Assembly: GCA_031261365.1 (NCBI GenBank)
Contig: JAISJY010000057.1
Span: forward strand, 1 to 5,484
Reading direction: 5' to 3'
DNA length: 5,484 nucleotides
Source of the DNA: Caryophanales bacterium
GTDB lineage: Bacteria; Bacillota_I; Bacilli_A; RFN20; JAISJY01
Shown: positions 1 through 5,484 of the stretch, piece by piece
Position numbering within the stretch: the stretch's first letter is position 1
Layout: every line of letters starts with the position of its first letter
Notes under the pieces: generated by a model
Seen by the model: only the letters and a program-made list of their open reading frames with translations
Databases searched by the model: none
What the model was told of the DNA's origin: nothing
Translations under genes and position numbers: made by a program

Positions 1-1005
1 TTTTTCATCTTTTTTATATATTTCAAAATATTTATGTTCCTTGGTAATTAAATAAAAAGCTTTACTTGCATTAAGAGCTTCACATAAAACCCAATGCATT
101 CTTTCCTTGATGATAGGTGTTCCTAAAAAATCAACTGTATAAACATAACCTTTATCCCAGCCAACTTTTTCAGCTTTATCAAACAATTTAAGAGCCTTTT
201 CTAAGATGTTGGTTCTTTTTTCACTAGAAATTAATCCTTTAGCCGTGTAAACAAATTGTATAAACAATCTACTCCACTCAAAACTATGCCCAATAGTTGC
301 TCCATAAGGCTTAAATTGGTCGGCTTTATTTTCAATATTATAATCTTTTAAAGGTTGCCAATTTTCTGAAAAGTGTTCTACTAATAAAAAGTTATTGTCT
401 TTTAATAAATCAATAACAAAGTCAATAATTCTTTCAACTATTTTTAATATTTTATAGTCATTAGTAATATCAAAAACTGCTAATAGAGCTTCAACAGCAT
501 GCATATTAGCGTTCAAGCCCCTGTATGTGTCTTTGTTTTGCCAGTCATTACTAAAAGAATCAGAGAATAAACCGTATTCTTTATCGTAGAACTTATTAAG
601 AAATATTTTTAAGGCATGGTCTAATTTTTCTTTAGCAATAAGTGAATTATAAGTTGTAGCATAAGTAGCGTAAGCTAAAAGAACAAAAGCGTGTTGATAG
701 CTTTCTTTTCTATCACTCGCTCTGCAATTATCTATTTTAGAAAACCAACCATCATTGACCTTATCAAATAATTTATTGGCTAAACTATTTTCAATTGTTT
801 CAATTACTTTATCTAAATTAGTTATCTCTATATTTGCCATTTTAGCTAAACAATAAATATGTAGCATCCGAGCAGTTATCCAAGTTTCACTGCCTTTTGT
901 TAAGTTTCTACTGCCGTCTATATTTAACCAATTTACTAACCCACTATCATAGTTAATAGAGTTTAATCCAAAGATTAATAATTTTTTTAATTTATCTTTT
1001 TTCAT
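1..1005 (-). CDS. AGE-superfamily sugar isomerase, YihS / D-mannose isomerase type (3' end outside window)
   Basis: Translating the reverse complement from the ATG at 1005 gives 335 uninterrupted codons running off the left edge. Family members are about 390-415 aa, so roughly 60-80 residues are missing. Visible signatures of the (alpha/alpha)6-barrel AGE superfamily are WITARMLHIY (residues 42-51), ESYQHAFVLLAYA (101-113), YRGLNANMHAVEALL (161-175), IGHSFEWSRL (238-247) and ERMHWVLCEA (301-310). From memory of YihS, R46, Y103, H169, H240, E243 and E309 occupy the active-site Arg, Tyr, His, His, Glu and Glu positions; the last catalytic His would lie in the missing part. The N-terminal block and the HWV..EA motif resemble YihS/ManI aldose-ketose isomerases more than RnBP (WWP..EA) or cellobiose 2-epimerases. 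The likely reaction is mannose to fructose in the cytosol; 6-sulfoquinovose or lyxose are alternatives. The start is firm: an in-frame TAA lies five codons upstream (1015-1017) and the next Met is residue 47. There is no clear Shine-Dalgarno. It is divergent from the transporter operon. Confidence 0.88.
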   Translation of the reverse strand, partial: MKKDKLKKLLIFGLNSINYDSGLVNWLNIDGSRNLTKGSETWITARMLHIYCLAKMANIEITNLDKVIETIENSLANKLFDKVNDGWFSKIDNCRASDRKESYQHAFVLLAYATYATTYNSLIAKEKLDHALKIFLNKFYDKEYGLFSDSFSNDWQNKDTYRGLNANMHAVEALLAVFDITNDYKILKIVERIIDFVIDLLKDNNFLLVEHFSENWQPLKDYNIENKADQFKPYGATIGHSFEWSRLFIQFVYTAKGLISSEKRTNILEKALKLFDKAEKVGWDKGYVYTVDFLGTPIIKERMHWVLCEALNASKAFYLITKEHKYFEIYKKDEK

Positions 1006-1097
1006 ACTATTATTTTACGATAATTATTAATTAAATGAATAATATCTTTCTTTAATCTTAAAACTTGAGCTTTTCTTGAAAAAGTTAATCTAATCAT
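1002..1097 (-). CDS. Possible small upstream ORF (31 aa) coupled to the isomerase gene
   Basis: On the minus strand a reading frame starts at ATG 1097 and encodes 31 residues, beginning MIRLTFSRKAQV and ending INNYRKIIV. Its TGA stop overlaps the isomerase ATG as ATGA (1005-1002). An in-frame ATG at 1124 would lengthen it to 40 residues (MIVLYYYLG added). The peptide is basic (Arg/Lys rich) and mildly amphipathic, with codons like those of the neighbouring genes. I recognise no family. AGGA sits directly against the 1097 ATG, too close to be a good ribosome binding site. Translation of this frame would place ribosomes at the isomerase start, which otherwise lacks a visible Shine-Dalgarno. Against it, it is very short, it lies in AT-rich intergenic DNA, and it overlaps the presumed promoter of the rightward operon if started at 1124. 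It could equally be a chance open frame. Confidence 0.25.
   Translation of the reverse strand: MIRLTFSRKAQVLRLKKDIIHLINNYRKIIV
1070..1084. promoter_or_regulatory. Weak dyad in the divergent control region (candidate operator)
   Basis: CTTTTC-TTG-AAAAAG is an imperfect palindrome: five outer base pairs match and the innermost pair is C/A. It lies between the two divergent genes, about 55-65 bases from each start, where a repressor of both transcripts could bind. The arms are nearly pure A/T runs, so chance occurrence is quite possible in this composition. No regulator gene is in the window to pair with it. Confidence 0.15.
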
Positions 1098-1110
1098 TCC
1101 TAAATAATAA

Positions 1111-1116
1111 TATAAT
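1111..1116 (+). promoter_or_regulatory. Candidate -10 element for the transporter operon
   Basis: TATAAT matches the sigma-70/SigA -10 consensus exactly and would place the transcript start near 1122-1124, giving a 5' leader of about 15 bases. No good -35 hexamer lies 16-18 bases upstream. The nearest consensus-like hexamer, TTGAAA at 1076-1081, is too far away (29-base spacer). A minus-strand TATTAT (1112-1117) overlaps it almost exactly. In DNA this AT-rich a perfect TATAAT can arise by chance, so this is a plausible but unproven promoter. Confidence 0.35.
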
Positions 1117-1124
1117 ACTATCAT

Positions 1125-1130
1125 AAAGGT
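1125..1130 (+). promoter_or_regulatory. Ribosome binding site of the transporter gene
   Basis: AAAGGT sits seven bases before the ATG at 1138, a usual Shine-Dalgarno distance. It is the clearest ribosome binding site in the window and, with the in-frame TAA at 1132-1134, fixes the transporter start. Confidence 0.6.
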
Positions 1131-1137
1131 ATAAATT

Positions 1138-2643
1138 ATGAGAAAAAATCCCCGTTTAGAAAAAGCAGGCTATGAAACCACTAGGAAAGAAAGATTTTAT
1201 TATGCTCTATATATGTTGGGGCAAAACTTTTTCTTTGTTTTTGGTTCGGTTATTTTAACTAATTATTGTACAGATATTGGTATTTCTACTTTAGCTTTAG
1301 CAGGTGTAATGGTTACAGTTAAGATTTGGGATGCCATAAATGATACTCTTTTTGGAGCTTTAGTTGATAAATTACACTTAAAAGGTGGTAAGTTTATTCC
1401 TTGGTTAAAGATATCTTTAATTGGTATTCCTATAACGACAATGCTAATGTTTTTAATTCCTCATAACTTTCCTTTGTGGGCTCAATTAGTTTGGTTTGCT
1501 GTTGCTTATGTTTTGTGGGATACTGCTTACACTATTTGTGATATTCCAATTTATGGTTTGCCAACTGTAATGACTAGTAATCAAGATGAACGAACTACTA
1601 TTATGAGTAATGCCCGTTTGACTGCTTCCTTTGGTTATAATGCTGCTTTTATGCTTTTGCCTATGGTTATTGGTTTGTTAAGAGATGGTTTATCTTTTGA
1701 GTATAGTTATGAAATTGTCGTGGGTGTTTTCTGTATTCTTTCCTTATTAACAATGATACCTATTTGTTTTACTAGTAAAGAAAGGGTTTCAAGTAAGGCG
1801 GAAAAGCCTGTTAAGTTTAGAGAAATGTTATCTTATATTGCTAAAAACAAATATCTTTTGCTTTACTTTTTAGGTTATATAGTCATGGGTATTTTTGGTA
1901 TTGGAGGTGTCGTGGCTATACATGTTGGTAGATATTTAACTCCTTTGATGGATAATTATTTGACTATTACAGGTGTTATTTCTTTTGTTCCTTTTGTTAT
2001 TTTAGCTTTCTTTTTACCTAAACTAGTTAAAAAGTTTGATAAATATTATTTATACTTTTATGGTTTAATAGCTTCAATAGTTCTTACTATTATTTCTTAT
2101 TTCTTTGGTTATCAAAATCAAGTTCTTTTCTGGATTTTCTATTTTATTAGGACTTTACCGGGTATATTAACAGGTATTTTATGCTTTATGTTTACAGCTG
2201 ATTGTGCTGAATATGGCTTCTATAAGACAGGAGATAATGCCTCTGGTTGTGCTTTTGCAGTTCAAACTTTCTCTGCTAAAATTGTTGGAACAATTGCGGG
2301 TGGAGTAGCTTTATTATTATTAAGTTCAATTGGTTTTGTAGAAGGTGCTCCTGTCGATGGTATTCCTGTTGCTCAACCTGCTAATTTTAATCAATCTTTA
2401 TGGGCATTAAACATTTTTATTCCACTTATTGGTTGTCTTTTATCTTTAATTCCTTTATTCTTTTATAAATTAAGAGATTATAAAGTTCAAATAATGGCAG
2501 CTGTTAATAAAGGGTTTATAAGTAGAGAAGAAGGTGAAGAGTTGTTAAAATTAGATAAGAAAACTTATTTATTAACTCAAGAAGAAAGAATAATGAAATT
2601 ATTTAAAGATGCGGTTGATAATAAAGTAGAAGAAAGTTCATGA
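1138..2643 (+). CDS. GPH-family (MelB-like) sugar:cation symporter
   Basis: This 501-aa inner-membrane protein has about twelve hydrophobic segments and a charged cytosolic C-terminal tail of about 50 residues (from about 447), as expected for the glycoside-pentoside-hexuronide:cation symporter family (MFS fold). Family marks are KIWDAINDTLFGALVD (62-77), GGKFIPWL (83-90), DIPIYGLP (135-142) and the helix-11 region AEYGFYKTGDNASG to VQTFSAK (357-381). Compared with MelB, D65 and D69 match cation/sugar-site Asp55 and Asp59, D135 matches Asp124, T377 matches Thr373 and K381 matches Lys377; MelB Trp128 is replaced by Tyr139. Coupling ions cannot be told from sequence alone. A stop two codons upstream of the ATG makes the start secure. 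It is first in the operon and overlaps the GH20 gene by four bases, so the imported sugar is probably the GH20/GH1 substrate. GPH porters deliver sugars unphosphorylated, which agrees with the GH1 active site. The exact sugar is unknown. Confidence 0.92.
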   Translation: MRKNPRLEKAGYETTRKERFYYALYMLGQNFFFVFGSVILTNYCTDIGISTLALAGVMVTVKIWDAINDTLFGALVDKLHLKGGKFIPWLKISLIGIPITTMLMFLIPHNFPLWAQLVWFAVAYVLWDTAYTICDIPIYGLPTVMTSNQDERTTIMSNARLTASFGYNAAFMLLPMVIGLLRDGLSFEYSYEIVVGVFCILSLLTMIPICFTSKERVSSKAEKPVKFREMLSYIAKNKYLLLYFLGYIVMGIFGIGGVVAIHVGRYLTPLMDNYLTITGVISFVPFVILAFFLPKLVKKFDKYYLYFYGLIASIVLTIISYFFGYQNQVLFWIFYFIRTLPGILTGILCFMFTADCAEYGFYKTGDNASGCAFAVQTFSAKIVGTIAGGVALLLLSSIGFVEGAPVDGIPVAQPANFNQSLWALNIFIPLIGCLLSLIPLFFYKLRDYKVQIMAAVNKGFISREEGEELLKLDKKTYLLTQEERIMKLFKDAVDNKVEESS

Positions 2644-4139
2644 TACCAGCACCAAGCATTTATTTAATTTTTAATAAGGAAGAAAAGCTTAATCTTTTAA
2701 ATGGTTTTATAATTATAAATAGTGATTTTGCTCCTTATTGTAGTGAAGTATTTACTTTAAGAATACCAGCACCGACTAACTCTAATATCATTATTAGATT
2801 AATCAAAAGTAATGATACAACTACTTATAATTTACTCATTCAAAATAATAATATTTCTATTTCTGGAAAAGATGAACAAGCTATTATTTTAGGTTTAACT
2901 ACTCTTTATAATTTACATCTAGAAGACAAAGTAATCAATAAAACTATTATTAAAGACCACGCTTTATATTTGCATCGGGGGTTATCTTTTGATAGTGCTA
3001 GACATTTTTTCACAATTACTGAAATTAAAAAGATAATTGAAGAAATGAGTTTAATAAAATTAAATGTTTTCCATTGGCATTTGTCTGATGACCAAGGTTT
3101 TAGAATAGAAAGTAAACTTTTTCCTACTCTTGCTAGTCCTGAGCATTATACTCAAGATGAAATAAAAGATTTAGATTATTACTGTAAAATAAGAGGTATT
3201 AAAATAATACCAGAAATAGATATGCCTGGACATGTGTCTAGTATTTTAAGTGTCTATCCTAAGTTTTCTTGTTTTGAAACTGCCACTACAATAAGTAATT
3301 TAGCTGGTATTTATGAAAATGTTTTTTGTCCGAGTAAGCCTGAAGTATATTCTTTTATCAATAAACTACTTGGCGAGATAAGCGGTTTGTTTATGACAGA
3401 TATTATTCATTTAGGTGGTGATGAAGTACCTAAATATAATTATAAACATTGTGATTTATGCCAACAAACAATGTTAGAAAATGATTTAAATAATTATGAA
3501 GAACTACAAGGCTATTTCTTAAAAAGGGTTAGTGAAAACATAAACAAAAAGATAATTTTGTGGAATGATTCTTTGTTAGGAAATTATTTACCTGATAATT
3601 CTTTAATTCAATTTTGGTTAAATAAGACAGTTGAATTAAAAGCTTATAATAAATTAAAGAAACCTATTATTGATTCTAATATGTATGTTTTTTATTTTGA
3701 TTACCCTTTAGCTTTATTGCCTTTAAAAAGAGTTTATAAATACAAATCTCCCTTTAATAATATTCAAGGACACGAGGCTTGTCTTTGGAGTGAGAGAATT
3801 ACTAGTAATGAAGAGTTAGAAAGAATGTTGTTTCCTCGTTTATATGCTGTAGCGGAAGCTTGTTGGGACAATAAAAAGAACTATAGGGTTTTTTTGAATA
3901 ATATTGAACTTATGAAAAAGGCCCAAAGAGTTTTAATTAGTGAGAATGATTTAAGTCGGAAACATTTAAAAGTAGAAAGAAGAAAATATTGGCAAACTGT
4001 CCTTAATATGCCGACTGTTTCAAGTAGTGAAAAAGGGAAAACAAGTCTTAAAACTCAATTGGATTTTTTTAGATATTTCATGAAGTTTTCTGATTTTAAA
4101 CTTATTAAAGAGATAAAAAAGAAGTATGAAAAACATTAA
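2640..4139 (+). CDS. Cytosolic GH20 exo-beta-N-acetylhexosaminidase
   Basis: This 499-aa protein should remove terminal beta-linked GlcNAc/GalNAc by substrate-assisted (oxazoline) catalysis. Residues 1-105 look like the GH20b N-domain (IPAP at 2-5, AIILGLTTLYNL at 81-92). The catalytic TIM barrel follows: HRGLSFDSARHF (112-123), NVFHWHLSDDQGFR (142-155), PEIDMPGH (191-198), HLGGDEV (257-263), LWND (307-310), YYFD-type loop (Y352, D354) and GHEACLWSE (377-385). D261-E262 is the catalytic pair (Asp steadies the acetamido group, Glu is the acid/base). R113, Y352, D354, W383 and E385 match substrate-binding positions known from SpHex. All key residues are present and the length is normal, so it should be active. 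There is no signal peptide or anchor, so it acts inside the cell on imported sugar. The start overlaps the transporter stop as ATGA, with only a purine-rich AGAAGAAAG (2628-2636) before it, implying translational coupling. The C-terminal 80 residues are Lys-rich. Confidence 0.94.
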   Translation: MIPAPSIYLIFNKEEKLNLLNGFIIINSDFAPYCSEVFTLRIPAPTNSNIIIRLIKSNDTTTYNLLIQNNNISISGKDEQAIILGLTTLYNLHLEDKVINKTIIKDHALYLHRGLSFDSARHFFTITEIKKIIEEMSLIKLNVFHWHLSDDQGFRIESKLFPTLASPEHYTQDEIKDLDYYCKIRGIKIIPEIDMPGHVSSILSVYPKFSCFETATTISNLAGIYENVFCPSKPEVYSFINKLLGEISGLFMTDIIHLGGDEVPKYNYKHCDLCQQTMLENDLNNYEELQGYFLKRVSENINKKIILWNDSLLGNYLPDNSLIQFWLNKTVELKAYNKLKKPIIDSNMYVFYFDYPLALLPLKRVYKYKSPFNNIQGHEACLWSERITSNEELERMLFPRLYAVAEACWDNKKNYRVFLNNIELMKKAQRVLISENDLSRKHLKVERRKYWQTVLNMPTVSSSEKGKTSLKTQLDFFRYFMKFSDFKLIKEIKKKYEKH

Positions 4140-5385
4140 ATTGGGAATATCTACTTCGGCTACTCAAATAGAAAGTCAAGATATTAGTTCTAATTGGCAT
4201 GATTGGGCAAATATAAAGGGTAACATTATTGATGGAACTCATCCTAAAGATACTACTAATCATTATAATTTGTATCAAAAAGATAGTAAATTATTAAAAG
4301 AATTGAATATTTCTTACTATCGGATGGGAATTGAGTGGGCAAGTATTGAACCGAAGGAAAATGAATATAATGAAACCGTTATACAACATTATATTAGTGA
4401 GATAAAAGATTTAAAAGAAAACAATATTCAAGTTATGGTTTGCTTTCATCATTTTACTAATCCTACTTGGTTTGAAAATAAAGGTGGGTGGTTAAAGAAA
4501 GATAATAATATTTATTTTATTGATTTTGTTAAGAAAATGTTAAGTCATTTAAAAGATTTAGTTAGTGAATATTTAACTTTTAATGAACCTTCTATTTATG
4601 CTGGTCAAAGTTATTTTTTAGGTATTTGGCCTCCACAGCATTGTTCTTTTAATGAATATTTAATGGTTATCTCTAATATGGCAACTTGTCATTTAGTAAT
4701 ATACAAATATATTAAATTACTTTATAAAGGTAAACATACTTTAATTTCTTTTGCTCATTCCTATGCTTTAGTTAGAGCTTATAAACATAGTTTGAGTGGT
4801 AACATTGTTAGTAAAACTTATTCATATTTTACTAATAAAATTGTCTTAAATGCTTTTATGAAGGGGAAGTTTTCTCTCTTTTTAAAGAACCATAATAAAA
4901 TTAAAAAAGAACAATATACAGATTTTATTGCTTTAAATTATTATGCTATTAACTTTTTTAAGGGAACAAAGCCTAAAAATCCTTCTAATTATCCTTTAAC
5001 TGACATGGATTGGTTAGTTTATCCTGAGGGTATTGTTATTTGTCTTAAAGAAATGTTAAAAATAATGAAACTACCTGTTTTTATTACTGAAAATGGTATT
5101 TGTGATAATAAAGATGCTTTTAGAATAAGATATATTTTTGAACATTTAAAGGCTTTGCAAGATAGTAAATTAGTTATAGAGAGATATTATCATTGGTGTT
5201 TTATTGATAACTTTGAGTGGAATAGTGGTTTACAAAAACAATTTGGTCTTATTAAAATGGATAATTATAAAGAAAGAATTATTAAAAAAAGTGGTTATTT
5301 TTATTCTTTATTAACCCAAAGAGAATTAGATGATAAAAAAATATTAGAGATGGTTAAAGATAGTAATTATATTAGATTTTCTTAA
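4126..5385 (+). CDS. Compact GH1 family beta-glycosidase, unphosphorylated-substrate type
   Basis: This is a 419-aa retaining beta-glycosidase of clan GH-A. Motifs in order are LGISTSATQIES (6-17, substrate-binding Q14), MGIEWASIEP (67-76), FHHFTNPTWF (107-116), TFNEP (151-155, acid/base E154), ALNYYA (269-274), ITENG (320-324, nucleophile E322) and HWCFIDNFEW (356-365), then FGLIKMD (373-379). FEW at 363-365 supplies the Glu/Trp that bind a free sugar C4/C6; the Ser-Lys-Tyr phosphate pocket of 6-phospho-beta-glycosidases is absent. It is shorter than typical GH1 enzymes (about 440-480 aa). The stretch between the acid/base and the ALNYY motif is reduced to about 115 residues, which should open or reshape the active-site loops. 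There is no signal peptide. The gene overlaps the GH20 gene by 14 bases, in a different frame, so it is co-transcribed. The start is supported because the first beta strand begins within five residues of Met1. Specificity (glucosidase, galactosidase or mannosidase) cannot be read from sequence. Confidence 0.9.
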   Translation: MKNIKLGISTSATQIESQDISSNWHDWANIKGNIIDGTHPKDTTNHYNLYQKDSKLLKELNISYYRMGIEWASIEPKENEYNETVIQHYISEIKDLKENNIQVMVCFHHFTNPTWFENKGGWLKKDNNIYFIDFVKKMLSHLKDLVSEYLTFNEPSIYAGQSYFLGIWPPQHCSFNEYLMVISNMATCHLVIYKYIKLLYKGKHTLISFAHSYALVRAYKHSLSGNIVSKTYSYFTNKIVLNAFMKGKFSLFLKNHNKIKKEQYTDFIALNYYAINFFKGTKPKNPSNYPLTDMDWLVYPEGIVICLKEMLKIMKLPVFITENGICDNKDAFRIRYIFEHLKALQDSKLVIERYYHWCFIDNFEWNSGLQKQFGLIKMDNYKERIIKKSGYFYSLLTQRELDDKKILEMVKDSNYIRFS

Positions 5386-5392
5386 TAAAACT

Positions 5393-5484
5393 ATGAATTA
5401 CATCCTAGTTATAATTTATAATGTTTTAAGCTTTAGTCATCTCAAGCTTTTTGAATATAAACGAAAAATTATTAAAAATATATT
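5393..5484 (+). CDS. Possible start of a further operon gene (incomplete at window edge)
   Basis: An ATG seven bases after the GH1 stop opens a frame that remains open for 30 codons to the window edge, with a hydrophobic beginning (MNYILVIIYNVLSF) and a basic end. Tight spacing fits the packed operon. Against it, there is no Shine-Dalgarno, it uses codons that look uncommon in the genes here (CTC, ATC, AGC, CGA), and it runs through the hairpin at 5428-5449. Minus-strand frames are also open here, so an open frame means little. No family can be named. Confidence 0.18.
   Translation, partial: MNYILVIIYNVLSFSHLKLFEYKRKIIKNI
5428..5452 (+). terminator. Weak terminator-like hairpin after the GH1 gene
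   Basis: AAGCTTTAG (5428-5436) pairs with CTCAAGCTT (5441-5449) across a TCAT loop: six outer base pairs, one T/C mismatch, then two inner pairs. The run TTTTT (5448-5452) closes the structure. It begins 43 bases after the GH1 stop, a reasonable place for an operon terminator. The stem has few G-C pairs and the T-run is short and partly within the stem, so termination would be inefficient. It conflicts with the open frame starting at 5393. Confidence 0.35.

Noticed and set aside
1..1005. Isomerase as a GlcNAc 2-epimerase (RnBP) or cellobiose 2-epimerase
   Set aside because: The HWV..EA motif and WITARMLHIY block fit YihS/ManI better. The neighbouring GH20 made the GlcNAc epimerase attractive, but the sequence motifs outweigh context.
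1021..1060. AT-only palindromes such as TTAATTAA (1027-1034) in the intergenic region
   Set aside because: Such sequences are expected by chance at this base composition, and nothing ties them to a regulator or origin.
4126..4139. 14-nt gene overlap as a sign of frameshift or sequencing error
   Set aside because: GH20 is complete with a normal tail and GH1 begins at its first conserved strand, so both ends are natural; short overlaps are common in compact operons.
4126..5385. GH1 protein as a 6-phospho-beta-glucosidase
   Set aside because: The FEW motif replaces the phosphate-binding Ser-Lys-Tyr signature, and the partner transporter is a symporter rather than a PTS permease.
5437..5484. 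Minus-strand open frames entering from the right edge (possible convergent gene end)
   Set aside because: Only 15-18 codons are visible in two different minus frames with no recognisable motif; insufficient to call.
1..5484. Mobile elements, CRISPR arrays, tRNA/rRNA, riboswitches
   Set aside because: No terminal inverted repeats, transposase, regularly spaced repeats, cloverleaf or known aptamer pattern was found by eye on either strand.

Overview
The window is very AT-rich (sampled 60-base lines range from about 13 to 40 % G+C, and most of it looks below 30 % by eye). Codons are strongly biased to A/T endings (TTA for Leu, AGA for Arg, AAA for Lys). Tryptophan is TGG throughout and TGA acts as a stop, so code 4 of Mycoplasma/Spiroplasma does not fit. 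Together with the absence of any signal peptide on the glycosidases, this suggests a low-G+C Bacillota/Mollicutes-type bacterium using the standard code, for example an Acholeplasma-like or uncultured host-associated lineage. The taxonomic placement is inference from composition and gene content only.

Layout. Bases 1-1005 (minus strand) hold the first 335 codons of an AGE-superfamily aldose isomerase of the YihS/mannose-isomerase type; its 3' end lies outside the window. Bases 1006-1137 are a divergent control region. It contains a possible promoter and ribosome binding site for the rightward genes and a weak dyad. It also contains a short minus-strand reading frame that ends in an ATGA overlap with the isomerase start. 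Rightward from 1138 is a tightly packed operon of three complete genes: a GPH-family (MelB-like) sugar:cation symporter (1138-2643), a cytosolic GH20 beta-N-acetylhexosaminidase (2640-4139, 4-nt overlap) and a compact GH1 beta-glycosidase (4126-5385, 14-nt overlap). The last 99 bases hold a weak terminator-like hairpin and, in conflict with it, an open frame that could be the start of another gene.

How it fits together (inference). The symporter would import an intact, unphosphorylated glycoside. The GH20 enzyme would remove terminal beta-linked GlcNAc or GalNAc, and the GH1 enzyme would cleave another beta-linked hexose; its glycone pocket has the unphosphorylated-sugar signature. The divergent isomerase would convert a released aldose, most likely mannose, to its ketose. 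A GlcNAc- and mannose-containing host glycan fragment would explain all four genes, but the sequence does not prove the substrate. No RNA gene, insertion sequence, CRISPR array or novel defence-type system is visible. The main points of interest are the gene combination, the intracellular GH20, the small GH1 and the small coupled reading frame.
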